Positions 6,904-15,285 of a stretch of DNA of 64,000 bases are shown here, piece after piece. The notes under the pieces are model-generated. The model had not been told where the DNA came from. It saw nothing but the letters and a program-made list of their open reading frames with translations, and did not search any database. Position numbers and translations under genes: made by a program. Location: contig NZ_LJIZ01000003.1 of the NCBI RefSeq assembly GCF_001420605.1, forward strand, positions 248,001 through 312,000. Direction: 5' to 3'. Source of the stretch: Bacillus sp. FJAT-25509 (GTDB lineage Bacteria > Bacillota > Bacilli > Bacillales > Bacillaceae_G). Numbering within the stretch: the stretch's first letter is position 1; every line of letters begins with the position of its first letter.

Positions 6904-8082
6904 ATGTCATATATTTTCGCAATCATTGGCATTATCTTGATATTTGCTATTTGTTGGTTAATGTCTAATGATAAAAAGAACATTAATTATAAAGCTGTTG
7001 CAATTATGTTAGTAGTTCAATTGATTTTAGCTTGGTTTATGCTAAAAACCTCAATTGGAAGAACAGTTTTACAAAAGATCGTCTCATTCTTTAATAAAGT
7101 TTTATCTTTTGGTAACGAAGGTATTTCATTTGTATTCGGCGATTTATCGACAAAGGGTTATTTCTGGATTAACGTTTTAATGATGATCATATTCGTATCT
7201 TCATTATTATCAATTTTGACTTACACAAGAATACTACCTTTAGCAATTAAATATATCGGTGGTGCCGTTGCAAAAGTTACGGGATTACCAAAGATTGAGT
7301 CATTCGTTGCTGTAAATAGTATGGTATTCGGTGATACAACAGCAATTCTTTCTGTTAAAACGGAATTACATAAACTTACACCTAACCGATTATTTGTTGT
7401 TGTTACATCTTCGTTAGTAGCGGTATCATGTTCGATCTTAGGTGCATATATGCAAATGATTCCTCCTGAATATGTACTAGTTGCACTCCCTATCAACGTG
7501 TTCTCTGGTTTAATTCTTTCTTCAATGGCATGTCCTGTTACATCAGAACAAGATGAAGATATTAACGTCAAAGAAATGATTAAAGAAAAGTCATTATTTG
7601 AAGCCATCGGTAACGGTGCACTTGATGGTGGTAAAGTTGCCTTAATTGTAGGGGCAATGTTAATTACTTACATTGGATTACTTGCAATGATTAATTTCGT
7701 ATTCAATTCGATTATCGGAATGACATTTACTGAAATTTTAGGATATGTTTTTGCACCTGTTGCTTTCATTATGGGTATCCCAACAGATGAATTAGTACGT
7801 TCAGGATCAATTATGGGTACAAAAGTTGCTGCAAATGAGTTTGTTGCGATGCTTGATTTCCAAAAAATCATTCCTAATTTATCAACAAAAACGGTTGCAA
7901 TCGTGTCATCATTCTTAGTATCATTTGCTAACTTTTCATCAATTGGAATTATCTATGGTGCAATTGCTGCGATTGATAAAAAGCAATCAGAGCTTTTTGC
8001 TAAATTTGGTTTAAAAGTATTATTAGTTGCTACACTAGGTTCAGTTTTAACAGGAACGATTGTAGGATTATTTGTTAGATAA
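6904..8082 (+). CDS. nupC: NupC-type concentrative nucleoside transporter
   Basis: 392 residues, about the length of Bacillus NupC (CNT family). It starts with two or three membrane helices, then FWINVLMMIIFVSSLLSILTY and the family signature region GLPKIESFVAVNSMVFGDTTA, EYVLVALPINVFSGLILSSM and FANFSSIGIIYGA. CNT proteins import nucleosides with protons or sodium. TTTGGAGG precedes the ATG. The terminator at 8115 closes the unit. Whether it is the true nupC or one of the paralogues cannot be told here. Confidence 0.85.
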   Translation: MSYIFAIIGIILIFAICWLMSNDKKNINYKAVAIMLVVQLILAWFMLKTSIGRTVLQKIVSFFNKVLSFGNEGISFVFGDLSTKGYFWINVLMMIIFVSSLLSILTYTRILPLAIKYIGGAVAKVTGLPKIESFVAVNSMVFGDTTAILSVKTELHKLTPNRLFVVVTSSLVAVSCSILGAYMQMIPPEYVLVALPINVFSGLILSSMACPVTSEQDEDINVKEMIKEKSLFEAIGNGALDGGKVALIVGAMLITYIGLLAMINFVFNSIIGMTFTEILGYVFAPVAFIMGIPTDELVRSGSIMGTKVAANEFVAMLDFQKIIPNLSTKTVAIVSSFLVSFANFSSIGIIYGAIAAIDKKQSELFAKFGLKVLLVATLGSVLTGTIVGLFVR

Positions 8083-8114
8083 TACTTTAGTTCATTAAAA
8101 ATTTTAAAAAACAC

Positions 8115-8152
8115 AACAGCCGAATCTATTTATTAAGTTTTCGGCTGTTTTA
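8115..8152 (+). terminator. terminator of nupC
   Basis: AACAGCCGAA (8115-8124) / TTCGGCTGTT (8140-8149), then TTATTTT. Confidence 0.8.
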
Positions 8153-8794
8153 TTTTATTTCATCTTTTTAACTTCACGAATTGTAATTGGATACACAAAA
8201 CAATTACCTTACCAATCGAATTATTAAAAAATACTTTATTAAAGATACATTTCTTGGTAGAGCCCATTCTATTGATCCGCTTCCCCCTTCTGATAAATAT
8301 CCGTTGTTTTCTATAATGGCAGAGTAATTCCTGCAGAATAACGGTTATTGTTGCAGATTTGATTAACGTTCAAATATTGTTTTCAATCATCCAAGCTTAA
8401 TAAAAGTAGATTTTTTATCCATTTAAAAAAGCGCAATGTTTTTTGTCACTCAATTTAAGGAAATACATTTACATTATCTTCATATCATAATTCCCCCTAA
8501 AGAATAGTGTTTTTACCTTTCTTTTTCTTAATAAGTAAACAAAGTTTTTTTAAAAAAAATTATATTACGGTACGTGAAATTTCTAAAAATACGAAGACAT
8601 TTTAATATTTGTATTGTTAGTATTCATTTTGAAATAAATTGTTCAAAGAATAACATATTAAACAACCTAAAATCTCGTTAATATAATCTTATGTTTATTT
8701 AGTAAAAATCTATATTTGTACTGATTGATTATTGTCTTTCATACTTAGATATTGAAAGTACTTAACCATACCAGTTTTAAGGAGCTTTTTAATT
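8153..8794. other. long intergenic region before the exopolysaccharide genes
   Basis: No gene of any size with a ribosome binding site is seen on either strand. It holds a dyad CTGCAGAATAAC / GTTATTGTTGCAG (8332-8357; loop too tight for RNA, so at most a DNA site) and the 18-bp motif copy at 8564. The length fits a regulated promoter region for the glycosyltransferase gene. Confidence 0.4.
8564..8583 (+). repeat. ATTACGGTACGTGAAATTTC motif, copy 3
   Basis: Identical over 18 bp to 4985-5002, same orientation, 210 bp upstream of the glycosyltransferase start. Confidence 0.5.
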
Positions 8795-10165
8795 ATGCAA
8801 TTTGTTACAATTCTCACCCTTTTCTTATGTACCTTTTTCCCACTCTTACATATGATAAATGCACTTCCAATCTTTTCTAATCGAAAGAAACGAAAACAAA
8901 GCCTATTACGAACAAATAAAAGTATCAGCATACTTATACCATGCTATAACGAGGAAAGTATTATCGAAACAGCTATAAAAGGTATAAATAGATTAGATTA
9001 CTCAACAAAAGAAGTTATTTATATTAATGATGGATCACAAGATGGAACCATGAAAGTTTTACATAAACTCCTTGGTCTTACACCGGAAAATCGAAAAATA
9101 GCAAATCAGTTAAATAGTAATAAAATCAAAAACTTTTATAAATCGACTATTTACCCTAATGTATTCGTAATAGACAAAGAGAATGGTGGAAAACATGATG
9201 CCTTAAACGCTGGAATCGAATACTCAAAAAATGAATTAGTCGTAACTTTAGATGCAGATAGTATTCTTGCAAACGACGCATTGCATATTCTAAATGAAGT
9301 TTTTCAAGATCCTGATGTATTAGCAGCAGGCGGAATGGTACACCCCCTTCAAGGTGTCCAGTTTAATCAAAAAAATATCGAGCGTACTTTATCCGTAAAG
9401 CATGTCATTCGATTTCAAATTTTTGAATTCATAAAAGGATTCTATATTAATAGAGTATCTCTTGCGAAATTCGATGCACTCTCCGTTATTTCTGGGGCAT
9501 TCGGGGTTTTTAATAAAGAAATTTTATTTAAAGTTGGTGGATACAGAAAGACTTTAGGAGAAGATATCGACATTACATTAAAATTCCAGCAATACATTTT
9601 AAAAAATCCTGGTAAAAAAATGGTTTTTGTCCCAAATGCTGTATGTTATACAGAGTGTCCGGAAACCTGGAAGGATTTATTTAAGCAAAGAATTCGTTGG
9701 CAAAAGGCCTTTATTGATTGTGTCATTTATTATTTTCCGATGCTTATAAAGACATTTTTATTTCGCACTGTTTCCTTCTTTATGCTAGTTGATTCTTTTA
9801 TTTTAGGTACTGTTGCTATTTATTTTACAATCATTAATTTTGGCTATATATTGTTTACAAATATAGGACATGCTCAAAATCTACTATTATTCTATTTGCT
9901 TGGTGTCGTATCTTTAAATTTAGTCTATAGTATATTTGCTATGTATTTGGCTAATTATTATGGCGTTAAATTTAAAGGCAAAGAAAAGATAAGATTATCG
10001 GTCACTATTATTTTAGACTTATTTGTCTATCGTTTTGTAACATTATTTTTTGTACTAATTGGAACTGTTTCCTATTTTATAAACCGTAATGATTGGAACA
10101 AAGTGTCACGATCTGGAAGAATTTATGAGTTAGATAAGGATAAAGGAATGATGAACGTTGGATAA
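8795..10165 (+). CDS. family 2 processive glycosyltransferase (PgaC/IcaA-like)
   Basis: 456 residues. One N-terminal membrane helix, then a GT2 domain: SILIPCYNEES, YINDGSQDGT, ENGGKHDALNAGI, TLDADSIL (DxD), GEDIDITLKF (catalytic-base region) and QRIRWQKAF (the QxxRW motif of processive enzymes). Three to four C-terminal helices follow. This is the plan of poly-beta-1,6-N-acetylglucosamine synthases, which polymerise and export the sugar chain. AAGGAG lies upstream of the ATG. The end overlaps the deacetylase start by 8 bp, so the two form one operon for surface polysaccharide. The exact polymer is inferred. Confidence 0.85.
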   Translation: MQFVTILTLFLCTFFPLLHMINALPIFSNRKKRKQSLLRTNKSISILIPCYNEESIIETAIKGINRLDYSTKEVIYINDGSQDGTMKVLHKLLGLTPENRKIANQLNSNKIKNFYKSTIYPNVFVIDKENGGKHDALNAGIEYSKNELVVTLDADSILANDALHILNEVFQDPDVLAAGGMVHPLQGVQFNQKNIERTLSVKHVIRFQIFEFIKGFYINRVSLAKFDALSVISGAFGVFNKEILFKVGGYRKTLGEDIDITLKFQQYILKNPGKKMVFVPNAVCYTECPETWKDLFKQRIRWQKAFIDCVIYYFPMLIKTFLFRTVSFFMLVDSFILGTVAIYFTIINFGYILFTNIGHAQNLLLFYLLGVVSLNLVYSIFAMYLANYYGVKFKGKEKIRLSVTIILDLFVYRFVTLFFVLIGTVSYFINRNDWNKVSRSGRIYELDKDKGMMNVG

Positions 10166-11012
10166 AAAACTTGTTATTGTATATGCTGTTCTAATTTCAT
10201 CATTTTTGATAGCATATCCGTTTATGAAAAGTAGTGCATCTTATTTGTCAGTGCCTAAACCACAAAATGATTTGATGCAAACTACAAATTGTAAAACTTT
10301 GCAAAGTAAAGTACAAACACCACAAGAAATTAAAAAAAACCAAAATAAAGCAAACATTATTTTTACAATGGATGATGGATGGGAAACGCAATTTACGAAA
10401 GGTTTTCAAATCTTAAAAGATAATGATATAAAAGGAAGCATTGCTGTCATACCTTCAAAAATAGGTACTGAAGGGTATATGTCATTACGTCAATTAAATA
10501 CTTTATATCGTTCTGGTTGGGATTTGATGAATCATACAAAAACACATCGACATTTAGCAAGCTTAAATAAACAAGAGCAAAAAAGTGAATTAAACGATGC
10601 ACGCCAATGGCTAGATCAACGCTGTTTTACAAGAGCAAGTAATATCGCTGTTTATCCATATGGGTCTTATAATCAAGATACATTGAAAATCTTACAGGAA
10701 GAACATTATCGAAGTGCTCGTACCATAAAGGACGGAATACAAACAAACAATATTAAAAAATATGAAGTTCGTACGGTAAATTTACTTCCTAGTACTGACA
10801 TTTCATGGGTCAAAGATCAAATCGACTTAGCAATTAAGACGAAACAATCAATTGTATTTACAAACCATCGATTTGAAAAAAAAGCCGATAAAGCTCAAAT
10901 GAATTTTGATCCAGAAAAATATAAAACGATTGTTAATTATGTCGTAAGTAAAAAAGATGAATTAAACATTTTGACCTATTCTGAATGGCTAGATTTAAAA
11001 GAAATCAATTAA
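10158..11012 (+). CDS. exported polysaccharide deacetylase (PgaB/IcaB-like)
   Basis: 284 residues from a TTG start at 10158, with AAAGGAA upstream and 8 bp overlap with the glycosyltransferase. An N-terminal signal anchor (KKLVIVYAVLISSFLIAYPF) precedes a NodB-type domain: IIFTMDDGWETQF (the Asp pair of motif 1), NHTKTHRHLASL (the metal-binding H-x4-H, motif 2) and YPYGSYNQDT (motif 3). The family removes acetyl groups from N-acetylglucosamine polymers at the cell surface. Pairing with a PgaC-like synthase supports a role in PNAG-like exopolysaccharide, as in ica/pga loci, but no icaD- or icaC-like genes are here. Confidence 0.85.
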   Translation: MDKKLVIVYAVLISSFLIAYPFMKSSASYLSVPKPQNDLMQTTNCKTLQSKVQTPQEIKKNQNKANIIFTMDDGWETQFTKGFQILKDNDIKGSIAVIPSKIGTEGYMSLRQLNTLYRSGWDLMNHTKTHRHLASLNKQEQKSELNDARQWLDQRCFTRASNIAVYPYGSYNQDTLKILQEEHYRSARTIKDGIQTNNIKKYEVRTVNLLPSTDISWVKDQIDLAIKTKQSIVFTNHRFEKKADKAQMNFDPEKYKTIVNYVVSKKDELNILTYSEWLDLKEIN

Positions 11013-11040
11013 CTTTGTCTCTTTTTACTGGAACAAACAA

Positions 11041-11067
11041 AAAAAGCTGCATTGGCAGCTTTTTTTC
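11041..11067 (+). terminator. terminator of the exopolysaccharide unit
   Basis: AGCTGC-attg-GCAGCT (11045-11060) followed by seven T; A-run to the left. Confidence 0.8.
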
Positions 11068-11149
11068 TTATAAATAATAATAAAATAGGAGAGTGGGAAT
11101 CAGTTAACTTACTTTCCTCCCTCTCTCAAATTAATAAACCTGAATGATT

Positions 11150-12013
11150 TTAACTTACTTGAATATCTGATTCATCCATTTTCATTTTATTTAATTTTGA
11201 TTTATTTATGATATACTCGATGATTATACAAACTATAAGAACACCTAATAAAATTGCAGATGCGATTTGTGTTCCATTCGCTAATCCTAATCCGCCTTTT
11301 TCTTGAGGTTTAATTAGGAAATCTCCGAATGTTGCTCCGAACGGTCGTGTCAGTACGAACGCTGCCCAAAATAAAAATACTCTATTTAAATTTGTAAATC
11401 TGTATGCTAAAAGAATTAATAAAATTAATCCGCCTGTAAGCATAGCCCCTTGTGCAATAGTTAGGCCTAATCCTTGTTCTAGGTAATTGCCACCACTTGC
11501 TAATGTACCTACACCTTCTGATTTATGCGATAAAAAATCGCCTGCTGCAGTCCCTAATGTATTAGATACGAGAATGGCAATCCAATATAATACCTCTACC
11601 CTTTTCGTCGCAATATATTTCACGTTTAACGTTGGCTCTGTAAAATACCAAAAAATAAAAATGATAGCAAGTATACTTATTAGTATAAGTGAGCCCTTCA
11701 TATAACCTAATCCTAATGAACGATCCATATAATCAGAAAACGCTGTTCCCGCAAGACTAGTGGATAGTATAACAGTCCAATAGACTGATGGTACATATCT
11801 CTTCACAAACAATTGAATTGTTAAAAAGACTGCGAAAACACCTACGAAGAACAAAAAAGGAGTTAAATAATTATCTTCCGTTCCAGGAACAGTTACTAAA
11901 TCACTCCCCGTTTCTCCTAACGTTGTCGCTGCAATCTTCATGATCCAAAACAATAGTGTCAATTGAGGAATTTTACTAACAGACGACTTTACAATTTTTT
12001 TTGCAGATGACAT
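11150..12013 (-). CDS. COG4705-type membrane protein with fourfold internal repeat
   Basis: 287 residues with about eight membrane helices. Four similar loops recur: TTLGETGSDLV (near 31), TSLAGTAFSDYM (near 85), SNTLGTAAGDFL (near 150) and RPFGATFGDFLIK (near 225). Each has Gly, a small residue and Asp at fixed spacing and sits at the end of a helix. This arrangement suggests a gene built from repeated two-helix units, with the four Asp residues perhaps lining a transport path. The family is conserved in bacteria without an agreed function, so a transport role is inference. The start ATG at 12011-12013 has a weak ribosome binding site. Confidence 0.7.
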   Translation of the reverse strand: MSSAKKIVKSSVSKIPQLTLLFWIMKIAATTLGETGSDLVTVPGTEDNYLTPFLFFVGVFAVFLTIQLFVKRYVPSVYWTVILSTSLAGTAFSDYMDRSLGLGYMKGSLILISILAIIFIFWYFTEPTLNVKYIATKRVEVLYWIAILVSNTLGTAAGDFLSHKSEGVGTLASGGNYLEQGLGLTIAQGAMLTGGLILLILLAYRFTNLNRVFLFWAAFVLTRPFGATFGDFLIKPQEKGGLGLANGTQIASAILLGVLIVCIIIEYIINKSKLNKMKMDESDIQVS

Positions 12014-12170
12014 TTAAATATCATTTCCCTTCATATGTAATTTTAAAGACAGTTTATAATCCCATACAATTATGAAAGGTAAATGAAAATATAGTATATT
12101 TTTTTAAAATTTTCCCAAGATTTTTTTACTGTTTTTTAATAAAAAAATTCAAAGTCTATCCAGCAATACC

Positions 12171-12287
12171 TCAAACAATCCCAATAACTTTTAAGGCAAA
12201 TCCACGCTTTTCTTCATTATAGTCTCTTTCTAGAACTACAACTATGCAAATCGCAAACAGTCCTAAAAAATTGGGTAAAGCGTCCTT
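12171..12287 (-). pseudogene. possible C-terminal remnant of a small membrane protein
   Basis: 38 open codons on the minus strand ending at 12171, with protein-like sequence (FLGLFAICIVVVLERDYN, then EEKRGFALKVIGIV) but no start codon; a TAA lies directly upstream. It sits in the 305-bp gap between two minus-strand genes. It looks like the tail of a lost gene, but chance is possible. Confidence 0.3.
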
Positions 12288-12318
12288 TTAAGTTCTTATT
12301 CTACTAAAATAGAAGTAA

Positions 12319-12819
12319 TTATAATAGTTTAGCCATATAAAACTCATCGAAGCTTTTACCATCTATTAGTAAGGAACCTCTTTTTGTTCCTTCAATTTCA
12401 TAACCCATTTTTTTATATAAACCTACTCCCGCTTCATTCTGCTTTACAACAGTTAATTCTAATCTGAATATACTATGATTAATTGCCCATTCCTCTAATG
12501 CTTGAAATAATTTTGTCCCTATTCCCTTACCTGTATATTCCTCTAAAATTCCAACGACAAGATAGACGGAATGTTTCTTTCTTTTTGCGGTACTACCAAT
12601 TGCAAACGCATAACCAACTAATATTCCAAAAGTCTCTTCCGCTACAAATATCGTAGAATTTGGTGATTTTTCAATAACTTCTAACTGTTTTCGTTGTTTT
12701 TCAGTTGTTAAATTCCTTTCTCCTGCTCCATAAAGCATAAAATCCGCCTGGTTTTCAACTTCTATAATTAGTTTCGCAAAACTTTCTGCATCCTCTACTT
12801 TGATTTCTCTAATTTTCAC
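12319..12819 (-). CDS. GNAT family N-acetyltransferase
   Basis: 166 residues from a GTG start (12817-12819) with AAGGTGGG upstream. Acetyl-CoA-binding motif A reads VGILEEYTGKGIGTKLFQAL (Q/R-x-x-G-x-G/A loop); motif B RLELTVVKQNEAGVGLYKKMGY is typical of RimI/PhnO-like enzymes. The protein acetylates an amino group on an unknown substrate. It is monocistronic in appearance. Confidence 0.85.
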   Translation of the reverse strand: MKIREIKVEDAESFAKLIIEVENQADFMLYGAGERNLTTEKQRKQLEVIEKSPNSTIFVAEETFGILVGYAFAIGSTAKRKKHSVYLVVGILEEYTGKGIGTKLFQALEEWAINHSIFRLELTVVKQNEAGVGLYKKMGYEIEGTKRGSLLIDGKSFDEFYMAKLL

Positions 12820-12990
12820 TGTTTACCCACCTTATGTATTGATTTTTTTCACAATTAAATTGCGATTGTACGATTAAGAAAGTGAAGATTCTAATGATCT
12901 ATGATAGACGAATATCTTCGTTTGTTATAGGATTCTCGTAAAGTTTTGTTCGTACGAATAGCTCTTTAATATTCGATATGTTGGCATTGA

Positions 12991-13068
12991 ATCCCTTTAT
13001 TTCAAGAAACTGAAACCTTACCAATTCGTGTTGATCGTGACCCATTTAAAAATGGCTTTGTTAAATAG
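12991..13068 (+). pseudogene. possible 3' end of a lost plus-strand gene
   Basis: 25 codons plus TAG read LFQETETLPIRVDRDPFKNG and end 28 bp before a strong hairpin terminator; a TGA precedes them directly. Composition looks coding, but there is no start. Weak call. Confidence 0.25.
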
Positions 13069-13086
13069 TATTATAGTTTTTCAGGC

Positions 13087-13120
13087 AAAAAAAATGGGAA
13101 CGTCTGATTTGGACGTTCCC
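13087..13120 (-). terminator. terminator of the glyoxalase-like gene
   Basis: GGGAACGTC (13096-13104) / GACGTTCCC (13112-13120); plus-strand A-run 13087-13094 gives the T-run on the minus strand. Confidence 0.8.
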
Positions 13121-13178
13121 CGTTCTTATTTCCGTAAAGCACCCGATCATGAAATAAGGTAATTTATTTATTATAACC

Positions 13179-13550
13179 TTACCAGTGTACTTGAAGTTTA
13201 TTACCATTTGGGTCATAAAAGTGGAAAAAGGCGTGACCATTATCTTCTTTTATATCCTCGACCTTAACTTGATGATCAATTAAGTGTTGATGAAATTTAG
13301 TTAATTCTGGACTTGTAAAGCCAATGCTAAATTCTTGTTTATTATCAATTGTAAAATGTGCAAATGTTTTATCTTCGGTAGGAACTAAGATAAGTAAGAA
13401 AGGTCCTTCATTTACTTTTAAAATCGCAAGTTTCTCAGTATTATTTAATAACTGGAGCCCTAATACATCTCTATACCATTGAGCAGAAAGTTCTAAATCA
13501 TTTACAGGAATTCTTATATAATGTACTTGTTCAATAAATGATTTACTCAT
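13179..13550 (-). CDS. VOC family protein (glyoxalase/bleomycin-resistance fold)
   Basis: 123 residues with two beta-alpha-beta-beta-beta modules: YIRIPVNDLELSAQWYRDVL at the start (first-module signature) and FFHFYDPNGNKLQVHW at the end (second-module signature with the usual DPNGN). The family includes glyoxalases, dioxygenases and resistance proteins, so the reaction cannot be named. AAAGGAGA precedes the ATG. Single gene with its own terminator. Confidence 0.85.
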   Translation of the reverse strand: MSKSFIEQVHYIRIPVNDLELSAQWYRDVLGLQLLNNTEKLAILKVNEGPFLLILVPTEDKTFAHFTIDNKQEFSIGFTSPELTKFHQHLIDHQVKVEDIKEDNGHAFFHFYDPNGNKLQVHW

Positions 13551-13750
13551 AGCCTTGTCTCCTTTATTTAATCTGACATATCAAATAATTCCCTTTCTAT
13601 CTACCTTTTTCCTCCCGTTAATTGAATTAACCTGCTATTGATTTGGTAAATTATGTCTGCTAACATCATTAAAACTAACTCGCTCTCAGTAAATTTTACA
13701 ACTGTGCAAGCAAAACAAATAACACATTATTCTTTAATTATGCTTTAAAA

Positions 13751-14233
13751 TTAAATCCTTTTATTTAGGAATTTGGCTAATGCCTCAACTATCAAGTTAT
13801 GATCATCCTCCTGAGCTAAACCCGAAACTGTAATAACACCAATTACGCCCGATCCTATAATTTTAATAGGAAATGCCCCACCATGTGCAGCAAACTCATA
13901 TGGACTGGCTGCGTAAAATTCATTATATGATCTATTTTTCATTTCGTTGTAAAGTCTCATATAATAAGAACTGCAATGATGACGGAGAACAATATTAGAT
14001 TTTCGCTTGATCCATAAATCTTGGTCTGGCGATGTATGATCCATTGCAAAATGGAATATACTTTGACCATTTTTCAAGATATTTATAGCAACTGGTTTAT
14101 CAAACCTTTTAGCTGCTTCAATAATTAACAAACCAATTTCTAAAGCATCCTTATTTGAAAAACTTTTAAATAGTAGATTTTCTTCTTGTTTCCTTACCTC
14201 TTCAAGTTTTTGTTGAATTGTTTTCTCTTCCAT
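13751..14233 (-). CDS. UPF0303 / heme-degrading-domain family protein
   Basis: 160 residues: an N-terminal coiled region (QQKLEEVRKQEENLL) and a GlcG/HbpS-like alpha/beta domain with FHFAMDHTSPDQDLWIKRK and AAHGGAFPIKIIGSG, which match the UPF0303 family. Biochemical function is not settled. Third gene of an operon: it starts 11 bp after the IolW-like dehydrogenase gene, with GGAGG upstream, so it may act on or protect something in the same sugar-alcohol pathway (inference). Confidence 0.75.
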   Translation of the reverse strand: MEEKTIQQKLEEVRKQEENLLFKSFSNKDALEIGLLIIEAAKRFDKPVAINILKNGQSIFHFAMDHTSPDQDLWIKRKSNIVLRHHCSSYYMRLYNEMKNRSYNEFYAASPYEFAAHGGAFPIKIIGSGVIGVITVSGLAQEDDHNLIVEALAKFLNKRI

Positions 14234-14244
14234 ACAACCTCCAA

Positions 14245-15285
14245 TTATAGATCGATCACTTTCTTTTCTTCGCTACTTTTAAGTGCTGCTTCAATGATTT
14301 TAATAACTGATAAGCCTTCTACACCTGTAACGGGAGGATTTGAACCATTTAAAATACTTTCAGCAATTTTCTTGTAATAAGTTGTATATGAGCCTGGTAT
14401 TGTTTCAATCGTGTCTTCCACTTCTTTTTCACCGTTAATAGAATAGAGCTTTCCATAGAATTGTGCTTCATCAGTTCCCCATGTTTGTTCAGTTGGTTTT
14501 TTACCTTCTTTTAGTGCAGCTTCTTGTCCATCTATTCCATACTTAATAAAGCTACCTTTGTTTCCATGTACTTGAAAACGTGGTCCATTACTTGGGATGA
14601 TGGAACCAGAATGTAAGATTACACGTAGCTTGTCATATCCTAAAATAATATGGAAATAATCATCTATTTCTGCATTTTCTCTTTGTGCAAATACATCCGC
14701 AAAAATGGATTGAGGCTGTCCAAAAAGGGTTAAAGCTTGATCAATTAAATGTGAACCTAAATCATATAACATGCCAGAACCAGGACCTTGCTTTTCTCTC
14801 CATCTATTTCTTACTTCCGGTCTATAACGGTCAAAATGAACTTGATAAGTATTGATTTCTCCTAGCACACCTTCATTTATTAACTTTTTAACTGTTAAAA
14901 AGTCGTTATCCCATCTTCTGTTATGATAAACGCTTAGTACTCGATTCTTTTCTTCAGCAATCTTAATTAGCTCTTCTGCTTCCCATGTTTCCACTACCAT
15001 CGGTTTTTCTAAAATGACATGTTTACCCGCTTCTAAACTTTGTTTTGCCATTTTATAATGCATACCACTTGGCGTAGTAATGACAACTAAGTCAATCAAT
15101 TCATCATTTAGAACCTCATCTAAACTGCTTACTACCTCTACATCTCCTAAATCTTTTTGGACATCTTCCTTTTTTGAACTAACAACTTTTATCAATTCAA
15201 ATTCTTCTAATTCACTAATAAATGGTGCATGGAACGTAGCTCCGGAAAAACCATATCCAACTAAACCAACCTTAATTTTTTTCAT
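14245..15285 (-). CDS. iolW: Gfo/Idh/MocA oxidoreductase, scyllo-inositol dehydrogenase type (IolW/YdgJ-like)
   Basis: 346 residues. Rossmann NADP-binding start VGLVGYGFSGATFHAPFI; catalytic motif EKPMVVET (Lys); substrate domain with SVYHNRRWDNDFLTVKKLI, VRNRWREKQGPGSGMLYDLG and GSHLIDQALTLFG. The match along the whole length is to B. subtilis IolW (YvaA) and E. coli YdgJ, which reduce scyllo-inosose to scyllo-inositol with NADPH. The start overlaps the upstream DeoR-type gene by 14 bp. No other inositol genes are nearby, so the true substrate could differ. Confidence 0.8.
   Translation of the reverse strand: MKKIKVGLVGYGFSGATFHAPFISELEEFELIKVVSSKKEDVQKDLGDVEVVSSLDEVLNDELIDLVVITTPSGMHYKMAKQSLEAGKHVILEKPMVVETWEAEELIKIAEEKNRVLSVYHNRRWDNDFLTVKKLINEGVLGEINTYQVHFDRYRPEVRNRWREKQGPGSGMLYDLGSHLIDQALTLFGQPQSIFADVFAQRENAEIDDYFHIILGYDKLRVILHSGSIIPSNGPRFQVHGNKGSFIKYGIDGQEAALKEGKKPTEQTWGTDEAQFYGKLYSINGEKEVEDTIETIPGSYTTYYKKIAESILNGSNPPVTGVEGLSVIKIIEAALKSSEEKKVIDL

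Noticed and set aside
8332-8357. Dyad CTGCAGAATAAC / GTTATTGTTGCAG as an RNA hairpin or terminator
   Set aside because: The loop would be a single base and there is no T-run; at best it is a DNA site, and no regulator is suggested.
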